A stretch of 64,000 bases of DNA from Acidimicrobiia bacterium (GCA_020637365.1 JACJWE010000001.1:310001-374000), one strand, 5' to 3'. Shown: positions 36,603-46,591, counted from the stretch's first letter. Notes: generated by a model not told the origin, from the letters alone. Program-made: numbers and translations.

Positions 36603-37757
36603 ATGCAGCCACACAACCGTTTAGGAAGCGACCCGCTCAGTCCGCGGGCACGATTGCTCGCAGCCAGCCGGCCGACGATCGAGGTCAACAGCCTTTCCGA
36701 ATTGTTTGCATTGGGCGGAAAGCTGACCGGCGTCGCCGTCCAGGGGGTTTCGATCCCGCCGGGTAGCGTCGATTGGGACGCTGCAGAGGTATCCGGTTTG
36801 ACGTTGTTGGGTGTCGTCTTTGAGGACCCCGCTGACGAAGAGGCCGCCCGTCGCGGAGGAGCCCTGATCTTTCCGGCGTTTCCCGGACGTCCCTACGATG
36901 CGTATCGCACCCGGCTCTATGACCGTGACGAACTGGCCCGACCATTATCGGGCGTGACGCCTGGGACCACGCGTGATGCCAGCATCTATGAGCACTACCA
37001 GCGATGTGGTCGAGATCATCCCGATGTTGTCGAGTCCTTGGCGCAACGCGTCCACGATCATGCGATTGACGACGCTCTCTCGGAGCTACTTGAACAGGTT
37101 GACCGGCCGATCGTGGGCGTTATGGGAGGGCATGGCCTCTTGCGGAGCGACGCCGGATTTGGCCAAACCGCTGAGATGGCCCGCGGAATCGCACGGGGCG
37201 GATTCGTCGTCGCCACCGGCGGGGGGCCGGGCGCCATGGAAGCCGCAAATCTTGGTGGGCTCGCCGCAGAGCTGGGTGCGCCAGAGCTTCGATCTCTGGT
37301 GCGTCAGCTCGCAAAAGTCCCCCACTGGAGCGATCCCGATTGGGCAGCGGTTGCCGACAAGGTCCGCGATCAGATCGCTCCGACGTCGATCAGCTTGGGC
37401 CTGCCGACGTGGTTCTATGGCCACGAACCAACCAATCACTTCGCGACCCACATCGCGAAGTACTTTTCGAACTCCGTGCGCGAAGATCGCCTCTTAGCTC
37501 TCGCAAATGGTGGTGTCGTGTTTACCCCTGGTGGTCCGGGAACGATCCAAGAGGTGTTTCAGGACGCGGCGCAAAATATCTACCAGACCTATGGGCCCCC
37601 GGCCCCCATGGTGTTCCTGGGCGCGCAAAATTGGGCAGAATCGGGTGTCGTTCCGCTCATCGAGCGGTTGGCCGAGCAGAAAGAGCAACACGTGTCGATA
37701 CTGGTGACCGACGATATCGACGAAGTTGTCGCAGTGCTGCGAACCCATCAGGGGTGA
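36603..37757 (+). CDS. LOG-family (lysine decarboxylase-like) Rossmann protein
   Basis: 384 residues. It carries the LOG signatures GGGPGAMEAANLG and TPGGPGTIQEVFQDA (PGGxGTxxE), which in characterised members remove ribose-phosphate from nucleotides to release a free base such as a cytokinin. It is about twice the length of plant or mycobacterial LOG; the N-terminal 170 residues are extra and unrecognised, as in PpnN-like nucleosidases. The last bases overlap the GTG of the next gene (GTGA at 37754-37757). Confidence 0.82.
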   Translation: MQPHNRLGSDPLSPRARLLAASRPTIEVNSLSELFALGGKLTGVAVQGVSIPPGSVDWDAAEVSGLTLLGVVFEDPADEEAARRGGALIFPAFPGRPYDAYRTRLYDRDELARPLSGVTPGTTRDASIYEHYQRCGRDHPDVVESLAQRVHDHAIDDALSELLEQVDRPIVGVMGGHGLLRSDAGFGQTAEMARGIARGGFVVATGGGPGAMEAANLGGLAAELGAPELRSLVRQLAKVPHWSDPDWAAVADKVRDQIAPTSISLGLPTWFYGHEPTNHFATHIAKYFSNSVREDRLLALANGGVVFTPGGPGTIQEVFQDAAQNIYQTYGPPAPMVFLGAQNWAESGVVPLIERLAEQKEQHVSILVTDDIDEVVAVLRTHQG

Positions 37758-39190
37758 CCGAGACGCCCGGCCATCCACGGTGGACTGACGATCCTTCGGG
37801 GAGGTCGACCGCCAGCGCTGATGTCACAGGCCAAGATCGTCCTGATGCGCCAGGTGGGGGAGGCACAGCGCGAGCGGCTGATCGAGGAGTCACCGCAGCG
37901 CGCGATGGTGCGTATCTCGCTGCGGGGACCGCTGTCACAGCCATGTCCGTGGCTTTGTACGCAGCGATTGGCGCGCGAGCATACGGCGATGACGCGTTCG
38001 ATCCGATCGCGGTCATCTGGACGTTCTGGGCCGTGTCTAACGCCTGCCTGTCATTTCCGATCCAGCACTGGGTTATTCGGTCCATCGAATCGAACCACGG
38101 TGATGAGTCCTTGGTGAGTTCGGCCTTGGGGCGGATCTGGGCGTGGACAGTGGCCATTTCGCTCGTTCTTGGCGGTGTGGGCTGGATCTATAGGGACAGC
38201 TTCTTCCCTGACTCGACAGCGGAGTATCTGTTTCTGGTCGCGACGATCCCGGCCGGTTCGACCCTCATAGGACTTATTCGCGGTTCGCTCGCTGCCCGCG
38301 GACGGTTTCGATCCCTCGGATTGGCAATCGCCTTCGAAAATGTCGCCCGAGCCGCCACGGGGCTGGTCGTTGTGCTCCTGGACGGGTCGGTTCAGTTCTA
38401 CGGTCTGGCGCTGTTGGCGGGATATGGCATTGGTTTGGTGTATCCGCCCCGTTTTGATCGGACGGAGCGTTCGCGAGAACGCTCCGAACATCGTGTCGAG
38501 GGCGACGTATCGAGTGCGTCGTCTGGGGCCGATCGACCTGCGGGTGGTCTCCTGGTGGCGGTGACGGCAGCATCAACGCTGCGCCAGCTCGTTCGCAACG
38601 GTGGACCCGCGCTCCTTGCCGCCGTCCAAGCTGGTGCAGGTGCACCGGCCGAGCTCTTCCAAGCGCTGAGCGTGTTTCGGTCCCCGTTTCTCCTCGCTCA
38701 AGGCGTTGCGACACGCCTCACGGGCTGGATCACACTGCTCGTGGTGCAACACCGAACAGCGCAGCTGCGCAGGCTCATCATCGGCACCCTCGTTGCTGGG
38801 GTTGGGCTCGCACTGATCGGATTCACTGGTGGAGCGGTTCTTGGTAAGCCCGTCTTGAAGGCCATCTATGGCGGCGATTTCGATTTCACGACCGTCGATT
38901 TTGGGTTGCTAGGCGCAGGGTCGCTGGTGTCGATTTCGTCGCTGCTGGTATCCACCTTGATCTTGACGGCCCTGGACGCCCGCCGCTCCATCGTGCTTGC
39001 GTGGGTCTGCGCTTTTGGCGTCGCAGTCTGCTGGATTGCTTTGGCCCCAGGCGGCGCGGTGAGGCGTCTGGTCGTCGCTCAGTTCTTGGCAGAGGTGGTC
39101 GCCATGCTCATCAGCTTGTGGCTGGGGAATCTGAGGACCTCGACCGCTTCGGGGTACAGGCCGGTCCGCTCGGCATGGTGGCGGCCTTAG
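37754..39190 (+). CDS. multi-spanning membrane protein, flippase (MOP)-like
   Basis: 478 residues with about twelve hydrophobic segments in two halves, joined by a charged loop near 225-265 (PPRFDRTERSRERSEHRV). Examples: YLAAGTAVTAMSVALYAAIGARAYG, WAVSNACLSFPIQHWVI, FEALSVFRSPFLLAQGV-like and LLGAGSLVSISSLLVSTLILTAL. The overall pattern suggests a polysaccharide or lipid-II-type flippase; no signature motif proves it. GTG 37754 overlaps the stop of the LOG-family gene. A longer frame to 37340 lies over that gene and is rejected. Confidence 0.65.
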   Translation: MTETPGHPRWTDDPSGRSTASADVTGQDRPDAPGGGGTARAADRGVTAARDGAYLAAGTAVTAMSVALYAAIGARAYGDDAFDPIAVIWTFWAVSNACLSFPIQHWVIRSIESNHGDESLVSSALGRIWAWTVAISLVLGGVGWIYRDSFFPDSTAEYLFLVATIPAGSTLIGLIRGSLAARGRFRSLGLAIAFENVARAATGLVVVLLDGSVQFYGLALLAGYGIGLVYPPRFDRTERSRERSEHRVEGDVSSASSGADRPAGGLLVAVTAASTLRQLVRNGGPALLAAVQAGAGAPAELFQALSVFRSPFLLAQGVATRLTGWITLLVVQHRTAQLRRLIIGTLVAGVGLALIGFTGGAVLGKPVLKAIYGGDFDFTTVDFGLLGAGSLVSISSLLVSTLILTALDARRSIVLAWVCAFGVAVCWIALAPGGAVRRLVVAQFLAEVVAMLISLWLGNLRTSTASGYRPVRSAWWRP

Positions 39191-39225
39191 CGGCGTATCG
39201 CCACCGTAGGCACCAACGCGTTGTG

Positions 39226-40115
39226 TTACACGTCGCCTGAGAGGATGGTCACGGAGCCGAGCGCTCTCCAGCGACGGCAGCCGCGCCGATGAAGCGCCGC
39301 ATCGGGGCCGAGTTTCGCAGGTTGGATGATTGCGCCGCGAGCGAACGAAAGCTGAGCTCGCGCTGCGAGTTCTTGTTGAGCAGCAGCGAAGAATGGTCGG
39401 CCGAACCCCAGAGCCACCGAACCCGCCACGACGGCGAGGCGGATGTCGAGCAGGGTTACCGCGTCGGCGGCGACGGCGCGGCCGACGAGTGTCCCGCAGC
39501 GCTCCGCATGGAGTCGTTTGCATACTGCGGTTCGGTGCCCGTCATAGCGACGATGGCCGGGCCGGAAGCTTCGGCTTCGAGACAGCCGAAAGCACCGCAG
39601 ACGCACTCGCGTCCGTCGGGAACTACGTTGACGTGCCCGATATGGCCAGCGTTGCTCAGGGCACCGTCGAGCAGCCGCCCATCGACCACAAGACCGCCAC
39701 CGACTCCGGTCGATACCACCATCGCCAAGAAGTTGTCGCTGCCAGCTGCGGCACCGCGCCAGCCTTCCGCAAGCGCGAGCGCCTTGGCGTCGTTGTCTAC
39801 CCACACGGGCATATCGAACGTCGCCGCCGCGACCTGGCGAAGCGGAAAGTCTCGCCAGCTGGGAATGTTGAGGGGCGACACCACTTCTCCGTTGGGGCTC
39901 ATCGGGCCGCCACACCCAATGCCGCAAGCTACGGGGCCAGATTCGGCTTCGGAGAGGATCTCGGCGCCAGCCGAAGCGATGTCGTCCCAAAGTTCGGTAC
40001 CGTTGTCGGTTCGCGTCGTGGCGATGCGGCGCCGCCGCAGGACGCTGCCGGTGCTGTCGACGAGGCCGATGTCGACCTTGGTGCCCCCGATATCCAGTGC
40101 CAGAACCGCTCGCAT
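39226..40115 (-). CDS. ROK-family sugar kinase, one frameshift
   Basis: Glucokinase-like. N-terminal phosphate loop VLALDIGGTKVDIGLVD, active-site WVDNDAKALALAEGW, STGVGGGLVVDG, and the ROK zinc motif CVCGAFGCLEAEASG. The frame slips at CCC/GGG 39493-39495; adding one base gives 297 codons and resumes as TLVGRAVAADAVTLLDIRLAVVAGSVALGFG, the standard ROK end. Sugar specificity is unknown. No ribosome binding site at a good distance is seen before ATG 40115. Confidence 0.85.
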
Positions 40116-40324
40116 CCTGCAATCATCGCGGTCGTGGCGCTTCGAGTCGAGCCACTTTGGAAGCTTCCTCGATTCCGCGGGGCGGAACCCGGATCGATCT
40201 GTCAGAGACGGCTGTCCCAGCAGGTCTCCTGCACGAGGGGTCTCGGGCCTCGACACGTGCTCGACCCCGCTGATCGGGGCTGGGTTTGTGATCGGGGCTG
40301 GGGTTGTCGGGACCGTAGTGTCCG

Positions 40325-40822
40325 TTACAGGGATTCAGTGGCGTTGGACTCAGGGGAGAGCGTCAGCCAATCGCCCAGGTGCTCAAGCATCGAGTACGTC
40401 GCGTCACCTACCGCGGCGAGGCGTTCGGGTCCCATGTGGTCGATCACCACTTCGCGCACATCGCGCACATGGTCGGGGGCGGCCGCTTCGAGAGCGACGA
40501 AGCCAGCATCGGTGAGCACCGCAAAAGAACCGCGGCGGTCGTCGGGAACGGCCTCGCGGCGGACGAAACCCATCTCGACCAAACGGTCGACGCGGAATGT
40601 GAGGCGACTGCGCGACAGCAGCGCCCGGAGAGCGAGGTCGGTCATCCGCAAGCGGCGTCCTGGTGCTTCGGAGAGGTGGACCAAAATTTCATAATCGCTC
40701 AGCGATATTCCGTGACTGGCGCGTAGTCGGGAGTCGAGAGCGTCCGTGGTCAGGGCTGCTGCGCGATAAAAGCTCCGCCAGGCCGCTTGCTCATCTTGGG
40801 AAAGCCAGGGTGTCTCGTCCAC
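40325..40822 (-). CDS. MarR-family transcriptional regulator
   Basis: 165 residues. Winged helix: GISLSDYEILVHLSEAPGRRL, RMTDLALRALLSRSRLTFRVDRLVEMGFVRRE, DDRRGSFAVLTDAG (wing with the conserved DxR). GTG 40822 is taken as start as AAGGAC lies 7 bases upstream; the frame is open to 40909. It is divergent from the enoyl-CoA hydratase and a near-perfect dyad lies between them, so it probably controls itself and that gene in response to an acyl-CoA or aromatic ligand. Confidence 0.88.
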   Translation of the reverse strand: MDETPWLSQDEQAAWRSFYRAAALTTDALDSRLRASHGISLSDYEILVHLSEAPGRRLRMTDLALRALLSRSRLTFRVDRLVEMGFVRREAVPDDRRGSFAVLTDAGFVALEAAAPDHVRDVREVVIDHMGPERLAAVGDATYSMLEHLGDWLTLSPESNATESL

Positions 40823-40948
40823 GGGACGTCCTTGTTGCGGGGTCAAGCATCGGGCGAGCAGCCCTGGCCACGGTGCTTGAAGCGGGGTATTGACGCTGGC
40901 TGATGTCATCGATCGACGGCGCCGTCACCACTGATCACGTGCCAGCAT

Positions 40949-40978
40949 TCTTCAAAACGCAAATACTTCGTTTGAAGA
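40949..40978. promoter_or_regulatory. inverted repeat, probable MarR operator
   Basis: TCTTCAAAACG (40949-40959) and CGTTTGAAGA (40969-40978) are complementary except for one extra A, around a 9-base AT-rich spacer. The site sits in the divergent region between the MarR gene and the enoyl-CoA hydratase and is the only AT-rich dyad there. Confidence 0.6.
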
Positions 40979-41090
40979 TACTAACGGAGGGTGCTTTTGG
41001 CTAGTCCAGGCATTCGGCAAAATAGCAGCGACCTGCCCAGGCGTCTGGTGATGCTGCGGCGACCCCGTCGCGCCACCCGGTGAGGAGCCA

Positions 41091-41987
41091 ATGATGAGTG
41101 AACGTGACGAACCGTCCACAATGAACGGCGCTGGAACTAGAGCTCCAGGCGAGGCCCTAGGCCACGCTGTCGAGCCGGACCCCGCTGGTCGCGTGACCTG
41201 TGAGCGTGTTGGCCATGTTGCGTCGATTCTGTTGGACCGGCCGCGAGAGCGTCACGCGTTGACGTCGCGCATGTTGATCGAGCTCGCTGATCACCTGACC
41301 ACTGTCGAGGCCGATCCCGAGGTGAGAGCCGTCGTGTTGAGCAGCACCGGTTCGGAGACGTTCACCGTGGGGGGAGACCTGGGATCTTTGCTTCCCCTCT
41401 TTACCGGCGCTCGGGCACCCGCCGACAGCTGGGATGAACGTCTCCTCGCCGATCTTTCGGTGATGGGGAAGGCGCTCATGATCGACGACTTCAAAAAGCC
41501 CGTCATCGCAGCGGTAACCGGCGACGCCATCGGAGGCGGTTTTGAACTGATGTTGGCGTGCGATCTGAGGGTGGTGTCGAACGGCGGCCGCTACGGTCTC
41601 CCCGAAGTTCGGCGCGGCGTGGTCCCTGGGGCCGGTTCGATGGTCCGGCTTCCCCGCCAAATCCCTTGGGCTCAAGCGATGGAGCTCCTGTTGCTCGGCG
41701 AGTTGGTCAATGCCGATTGGCTTCGCGACGCTGGGCTGGTCAACCGGGTCGTCGAACCAGGTGCTGTTTTCGACGTCGCTATGTCCTTGGCGAATGCGCT
41801 CGCAGACAACGCTCCTCTGTCGGTCCAGGGCTGCAAGGAGGTCGCGCTGCGCTCAGCGGACGTGTCCTGGAACGGAGCATTTGCCATCGAACGAGAAATT
41901 TCTGCTCGCGTGATGATGTCTGAGGATGCGCGCGAAGGGCCGCGTGCCTTTCAGGAACGACGGCCGCCGCGTTTCACCGGTAGGTGA
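41091..41987 (+). CDS. enoyl-CoA hydratase/isomerase family protein
   Basis: 298 residues, crotonase fold. VASILLDRPRERHALTSRMLIELADHL, oxyanion-hole region SSTGSETFTVGGDL, AVTGDAIGGGFELMLACDLRVVS and YGLPEVRRGVVPGAGSMVRLPR. The Glu in LPEVRRG corresponds to a catalytic Glu of enoyl-CoA hydratases; the other (usually in the GGGxE helix) appears as FELM. The N-terminal 35 residues are extra. GTGAGGAGCC precedes ATG 41091. It is probably controlled by the divergent MarR protein. Confidence 0.88.
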   Translation: MMSERDEPSTMNGAGTRAPGEALGHAVEPDPAGRVTCERVGHVASILLDRPRERHALTSRMLIELADHLTTVEADPEVRAVVLSSTGSETFTVGGDLGSLLPLFTGARAPADSWDERLLADLSVMGKALMIDDFKKPVIAAVTGDAIGGGFELMLACDLRVVSNGGRYGLPEVRRGVVPGAGSMVRLPRQIPWAQAMELLLLGELVNADWLRDAGLVNRVVEPGAVFDVAMSLANALADNAPLSVQGCKEVALRSADVSWNGAFAIEREISARVMMSEDAREGPRAFQERRPPRFTGR

Positions 41988-42584
41988 GAGTTCCCCACCC
42001 TCCGTGGCTTACATGCAGGTAATTTGCCTTCCTCTGCGGGGTAACGCATGAGCTGTGAACGTCGCTGTTGCAGTTGTAACAATGGCGCACGCAACAAAAC
42101 GCGCGGTGTTCGTCGACGGTTCGGTGCCGGTCGCCGCGGCGACAAACCCGAAATTCCCGTTGCATCGGTCGCGTTCCAGGTGGTGAACTGTCTGTCATCG
42201 GGATGCAGTGACCCCAAGCCACCAAAGATGGTCGCATTTGGCGAGGGCGAGCAAGAGCGAAACCGGCCCGGAACTTGTTCAGGCAATATGTCCGGAGGCG
42301 GTTTCAATGGTTGCAATGTGGATGCGGCGTGCACTACTAGGCGTGGCGGTTGCCGGGTTGGTTTCAACGAGGCGCTCGAGCGGAAAGAGGGGGACCGTGA
42401 CCAGAATGACCCCCGGTGCTGTTACCCAACCCCCCAGAACAGCACAGCGTCGATCAGCGGCGACTTGTCATCATCGGATTGACTCGCAGGTCATATTCCC
42501 GACCGCTCGGCGCGATGGTTGGGTGCGTCGCGGCGTCCTCGGACCAGAATGCGTGCTGAGCGACCTCGAATCAGACCGCGAAGT
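41988..42584. other. 597-bp region without a supported gene
   Basis: Plus-strand frames from 42048 and 42208 are open for about 130-145 codons but show odd composition (Cys-rich in one, Arg-rich in the other), no binding site and no family likeness. A short hydrophobic peptide, RRALLGVAVAGLVS, near 42325 is the only structured element. The region may be a degraded gene. I see nothing that can be named. Confidence 0.25.
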
Positions 42585-42630
42585 CTGGGACTGATCACTC
42601 AAAAGACCTGGGACTGATCGCTCAAAAGAC
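42585..42630. repeat. two tandem 23-bp repeats at the end of aroC
   Basis: CTGGGACTGATC followed by A or G and CTCAAAAGAC is present at 42585-42607 and 42608-42630 with one mismatch. The right copy carries the last codons and stop of aroC, so the duplication copies the gene's 3' end into its downstream flank. Confidence 0.85.
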
Positions 42631-43707
42631 GTTGACCGCACGCTGGCGCAGCCAGTGGTCGGCCAAGACTAGGCAGGTCATCGCCTCGACGATCGGGACT
42701 GCTCGGGGGAGGACACACGGGTCGTGGCGCCCGGTTGCGCTCAGCGTCACATCTTGTCCGCTCGTCGACACCGTGCGCTGTTGAGCGTTGATGGTCGCCG
42801 TTGGTTTGAATGCGATGCGCATGTCGATGGGCGCGCCGGTGGTAATGCCGCCCAGCACACCGCCCGAGCGGTTGGTCTCAGGAATCGGTTTGCCGTCCGG
42901 TCCGGCCACGAACGCGTCGTTGTGTTCACTTCCTCGAAGCGTCGTGCCGGCGAAGCCCGAACCGATTTCAAAACCTTTGGTCGCAGGGATACTCAGCATT
43001 GCCTTGGCGAGGTCCGCGTCGATCTTGTCCATGACCGGTTCGCCGAGCCCCACAGGCACGTTCCGGGCGATGCAACGCACGACGCCGCCGAGCGAATCGC
43101 CGTCTTTGCGGGCCTGATCGATGGCGGCTTCCATCGCTGCTGCCGCCGACGGATCGGGGCAACGAGTGATGTTGGCGTCGACGTCGGCGATCGTCACCCG
43201 ATCGGCGTCCACGGACGATCCGATGCTCGCGACGGACTCGACCCACGACACGACCTCGATGCCCGCAACGAGGTTCAACAGCTTGCGGGCCACCGCGCCA
43301 GCGGCGACGCGTGCTGCGGTTTCGCGAGCTGAAGCGCGCCCCCCGCCGTTCCACGCTCGGATGCCGTACTTGGCCTGGTAGCTGTAGTCGGCGTGCGACG
43401 GCCGGTAGATCTCTCGCAGATGCTCATAGGCGCCCGGACGCGCGTCTGAGTTGGCGATGACCATGCCAATAGCGGTGCCGAGGGTTTGTCCTTCGAACAC
43501 GCCCGACAGGATCTGGACCGTATCGGATTCTTGGCGCTGCGTGGTGAGACGCGATTGACCTGGTCGGCGACGGTCGAGGTCCGGTTGGATGTCTGACTCG
43601 TCGAGTTCCATACGCGGCGGACAGCCGTCGACGACGACACCGACCGCTCCACCGTGTGATTCTCCGAAGGTGGTGATTTGAAAGATTTGACCGAAGCGCG
43701 ACGTCAC
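42622..43707 (-). CDS. aroC: chorismate synthase
   Basis: 361 residues. Converts 5-enolpyruvylshikimate 3-phosphate to chorismate with reduced FMN, the last step of the shikimate pathway. Motifs: FGESHGGAVGVVVDGCPP, RRRPGQSRLTTQRQESD, GTAIGMVIANSDARP, YRPSHADYSYQAKYG, GGGRASARETAARVAAGAVA and the SGGVLGGITTGAPI / FKPTATI blocks. GTG 43707 is the start: it overlaps the TGA of the upstream SRPBCC gene (GTGA) and fits the family N-terminus. No other shikimate gene is present in the window. Confidence 0.96.
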   Translation of the reverse strand: MTSRFGQIFQITTFGESHGGAVGVVVDGCPPRMELDESDIQPDLDRRRPGQSRLTTQRQESDTVQILSGVFEGQTLGTAIGMVIANSDARPGAYEHLREIYRPSHADYSYQAKYGIRAWNGGGRASARETAARVAAGAVARKLLNLVAGIEVVSWVESVASIGSSVDADRVTIADVDANITRCPDPSAAAAMEAAIDQARKDGDSLGGVVRCIARNVPVGLGEPVMDKIDADLAKAMLSIPATKGFEIGSGFAGTTLRGSEHNDAFVAGPDGKPIPETNRSGGVLGGITTGAPIDMRIAFKPTATINAQQRTVSTSGQDVTLSATGRHDPCVLPRAVPIVEAMTCLVLADHWLRQRAVNVF

Positions 43708-44155
43708 CGTTCTGAGCCCATCCGGCGTTCCGCTTCGGCCGCGAGTCCATCGACGATCGACCCCACAGCGCGTTCGACGAGCTGCTTGGTGGGGCGGCTC
43801 ATCAACGGCAGCGCGGTGCGGTAGCGGATCGTCCACGTCACCGACGTGAGGTCGTCTTCTCCTTGCACCGCTTTGAGTTCGACATGTCCGTCATGGTCCT
43901 TGATGCCCGGGGCATCGAACAACACATACCGGTAGGAGCGTGGGGGGTTCCATTCGGTGATGCGTTCGGATGCGCCAAGCGGCCCCACGCCGAGCTTGCG
44001 TACCGCTCCAACGCCGTAGCGGTGCTCGTCTCCCGCCTGCAGCAGGCGCGACGACGGCACCATGGTGTATGCCGAAAACCTGTCGTGTTCGGTAAAGACC
44101 GGCCAGGCGACCTCGGGGGCGCGTTGACTATCCGTCGAATGATGATCTCGTCCAC
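43704..44155 (-). CDS. SRPBCC/START-like protein, one frameshift
   Basis: Polyketide-cyclase-like lipid-binding fold of about 150 residues: EIIIRRIVNAP, then after a slip PEVAWPVFTEHDRFSAYTMVPSSRLL, WNPPRSYRYVLFDAPGIKDHDGHVEL, TSVTWTIRYRTALPLMSRPTKQLVERAVG. The slip is in GGGGG on the plus strand at 44115-44119; one added base gives 151 codons. GTG 44155 is the likely start. It overlaps aroC by 4 bases, so it is in an operon with chorismate synthase. The ligand is unknown. Confidence 0.75.
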
Positions 44156-44201
44156 GTGCCCCCGGGTGACGCTTCTGGCCAAAACTGGCGCTGAGGCCTC
44201 G

Positions 44202-45502
44202 TTAGGCCTCTGAATGGGTGACGGGTTCTTCGCCCATCCACTCGCGCAGCGTGTTCTTGAGCTTGATCTGCTGGATGAAGATGTCATGTTCGGGAGGCAG
44301 GCCTCCAACCGGCTGCGGGCTCTTGAGGTAGAAGCTCAAAAATTCTTGGACACCAGACTGGCCCGCACGGTTGGCGAGGTCCATGAACAGCGCAAGGTCG
44401 AGCACGATCGGCGCTGCGAGGATCGAGTCGCGGCACAGGAAGTCCACTTTGATCTGCATGTCGTAGCCCATCCAGCCAAAGATGTCGATGTTGTCCCACC
44501 CCTCCTTGTTGTCGCGGCGAGGGGGGTAGTAGTTGATCCGAACCTTGTGATAGATGTCGTCGTACAGGTCGGGGTATTGCTCAGGCTGCAGAATGGTGTC
44601 GAGCACACCGAGTTTGAGACCTCTTTGGATTTGAAGTTCTCAGGGTCATCGAGCACTTCACCGTCGCGGTTGCCAAGGATGTTGGTCGAGAACCAACCCG
44701 ACAGACCCAGCATTCGAGCTTTCAGGCCGGGAGCCAGGATCGTCTTCATCAGGGTCTGACCCGTCTTGAAATCTTTCCCGGCGATCGGCACGCCTTCGCG
44801 TTCGCTCAGTTCGATCATGGCGGGTGCGTCACAGGTCAGGTTCGGCGCGCCATTTGCATAGGGCACCCCCGACTTGAGCGCCGCGTAGCAGTAGATCTGG
44901 GATGGGGCGATGTGCGGATCGTCGTTACGAAGCCCTTCTTCAAACGCTTCGATGGACTGGTGGACGGCTTGGGCTTCTTCATAAGCCTCGGTCGATCCGC
45001 ACCAGACGATGACCAAGCGGTCGCACCCGTTTTCTTCTTTGAAGCGGGCCATGTCGTCGATCAGTGCTTGGGCTTTGTCCCATTTTGTGCCCTCGGTCTT
45101 GACGTGTGTGCCGTGGAGCTTTTTGACCCAGCGTTCCTCGAACACGGCGGTCATCGGGACGATCGCTTCGAGCTCTTCGCGAATTGGTTCGATGTCTTCG
45201 GGGCGGAGCACGCCAGCGGTTTTTGCTGCGTCATAGGCATTGTCGGGGATCGGGTCCCATCCACCAAACACGATGTTGTTGAGGTCGGTGAGGGGCACGA
45301 AGTCTTTGATGAGCGGATCGCGCGCCTCGCCTCGGTCGCCGAGCCGGATGTGAGCCATCTGGGTTAGGGAGCCGATCGGTTTGGTGAGGCCGCGGCGAGT
45401 GCCGATGACGCCTGCGTAGAACGTCGTGGCGACAGCCCCCATACCAGGGGTGAGGATGCCGAGTTTGCCGTCGGCGGGAGCGATCTGAATGGGTTCGGGC
45501 AT
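44202..45502 (-). CDS. ino1: myo-inositol-1-phosphate synthase, one frameshift
   Basis: Makes inositol 1-phosphate from glucose 6-phosphate with NAD, feeding phosphatidylinositol and mycothiol-type pathways of Actinomycetota. LGILTPGMGAVATTFYAGV (Rossmann), VPLTDLNNIVFGGWDP, NGAPNLTCDAPAMIELSE, PIAGKDFKTGQTLMKTILAP, GLSGWFSTNILGNRDGEVL, then in the next frame LKLGVLDTILQPEQYPDLY and VDFLCRDSILAAPIVLDLA. The slip is near 44619-44623; one added base gives 434 codons. AAGGAAC precedes ATG 45502. A LysR gene is divergent with two dyads between. Confidence 0.9.
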
Positions 45503-45557
45503 ATCCGTTCCTTGTCGTCGTTCTGAATGGTCGGGCCATGATCAGCGCCGGAGCATC

Positions 45558-45613
45558 CTTATGTATAAGCAATAGTCTTGTCAAGATGGGGACTCATAAG
45601 TGATACTTATGAG
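45558..45613. promoter_or_regulatory. two dyads between ino1 and a LysR gene
   Basis: CTTATGTATAAG (45558-45569, 2-base centre) and CTCATAAGT with ACTTATGAG (45593-45613, 3-base centre, perfect 9-bp arms). Both contain CTTAT/ATAAG half sites. The second abuts the ATG of the LysR gene. Paired sites about 40 bases apart in a divergent region are typical for LysR tetramer binding. Confidence 0.65.
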
Positions 45614-46577
45614 ATGGGTGTTGATCTACCGAACCTCAATCTCTATCAACTTCGCTACCTCCGTGAGGCCGCAAGCGCTGAAACTTGGACGGCAGCAGCG
45701 GCGAATCTCGGGGTGTCGCAGTCCGCTCTCAGTCAGGGAATCGCCGAACTCGAACGCCGCCTTGGCATCGTTCTGTTCGAGCGTGACGGCCGAAGCCGAC
45801 GCCTCACGCCGCAAGCGCGAGACGTTCTGGCCTATGCCGAGGCAGTCCTAGCCCAAACCAGCGACCTGGCTCGCCACATCGCTCGGTTCAACTCCGGTCA
45901 AGCCGGAACGCTGCGGGTGGGAATGATCGACGCGGCCTTCCTCTACATGCTGCCCGACGTCATCGAGCGCTTCCGCTGCGAACACCCCGCTGTCGACCTA
46001 CGGCTCGTCGTGCGACCCTCCACCCAGCTATTGCAGGAGTGTCGTCGGGGTGACCTCGATGTGGCATTCGTCGTCGCTCCCGACGGTGAGCTACCAGATT
46101 TTGCTGGAGCTCTGACGAGTACGGTCGTGACCATCGAGCAGCTGTGGCTCTGCGTGGCCCAGAACGCTGAGCCCGCACCGACCAGCGTCGCTGACGCTGC
46201 GGCGATCGCTCAATCGGGGAGCGAAGCGCGCTGGGTGATGTATCCGGCGACGTCGCGGACGCGTTCCATCGTCGATCGTGGGCTCGCTCGACATGGACTG
46301 GCAGCCGCCGGTCTCGGTGCCGACGTCGCCGCCGAATCAGGAAACCCCGGGTGCTCCGCCAGATGGTCGAACTCGGTCTGGGCTGGTCGGTCCTGCCTGA
46401 GTCGGTTGCGGCCACCGCGGCGAACATCAAGACGGTAGGAACCGAACCCATAGCGGAGCGCCCGATCGTCGCCGCCCGCCGCGCCGACGCGCGCCCGCTG
46501 ACGCCCGAGCCGCCGCCTTCTTGACGCTGGCAGAATCGGTGACTCACCAATCTGGTTTCAGCAATCCGACCCGCTGA
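45614..46577 (+). CDS. LysR-family transcriptional regulator, two frameshifts
   Basis: N-terminal helix-turn-helix: LNLYQLRYLREAASAETWTAAAANLGVSQSALSQGIAELERRLGI-type sequence, then the effector-binding domain (GTLRVGMIDAAFLYMLPDVIERF). The frame slips at CCCCGGG (46345-46351) and resumes GVLRQMVELGLGWSVLPESVAAT, then slips again in the GCC run near 46508-46513 to end AAAFLTLAESVTHQSGFSNPTR at 46577. Adding one base at each point gives 322 codons. ATG 45614 lies directly after a perfect dyad. It is divergent from ino1 and probably regulates it. Confidence 0.82.
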
Positions 46578-46591
46578 TACCGTCCTGGGCG

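Noticed and set aside
37340..37753. N-terminal extension of the flippase-like protein
   Set aside because: It overlaps the LOG-family gene in another frame; GTG 37754 in the GTGA overlap explains the start.
42048..42482. Cys-rich 144-residue frame after the enoyl-CoA hydratase
   Set aside because: It has no binding site, odd composition and no likeness to any family; probably chance in a GC-rich gap.
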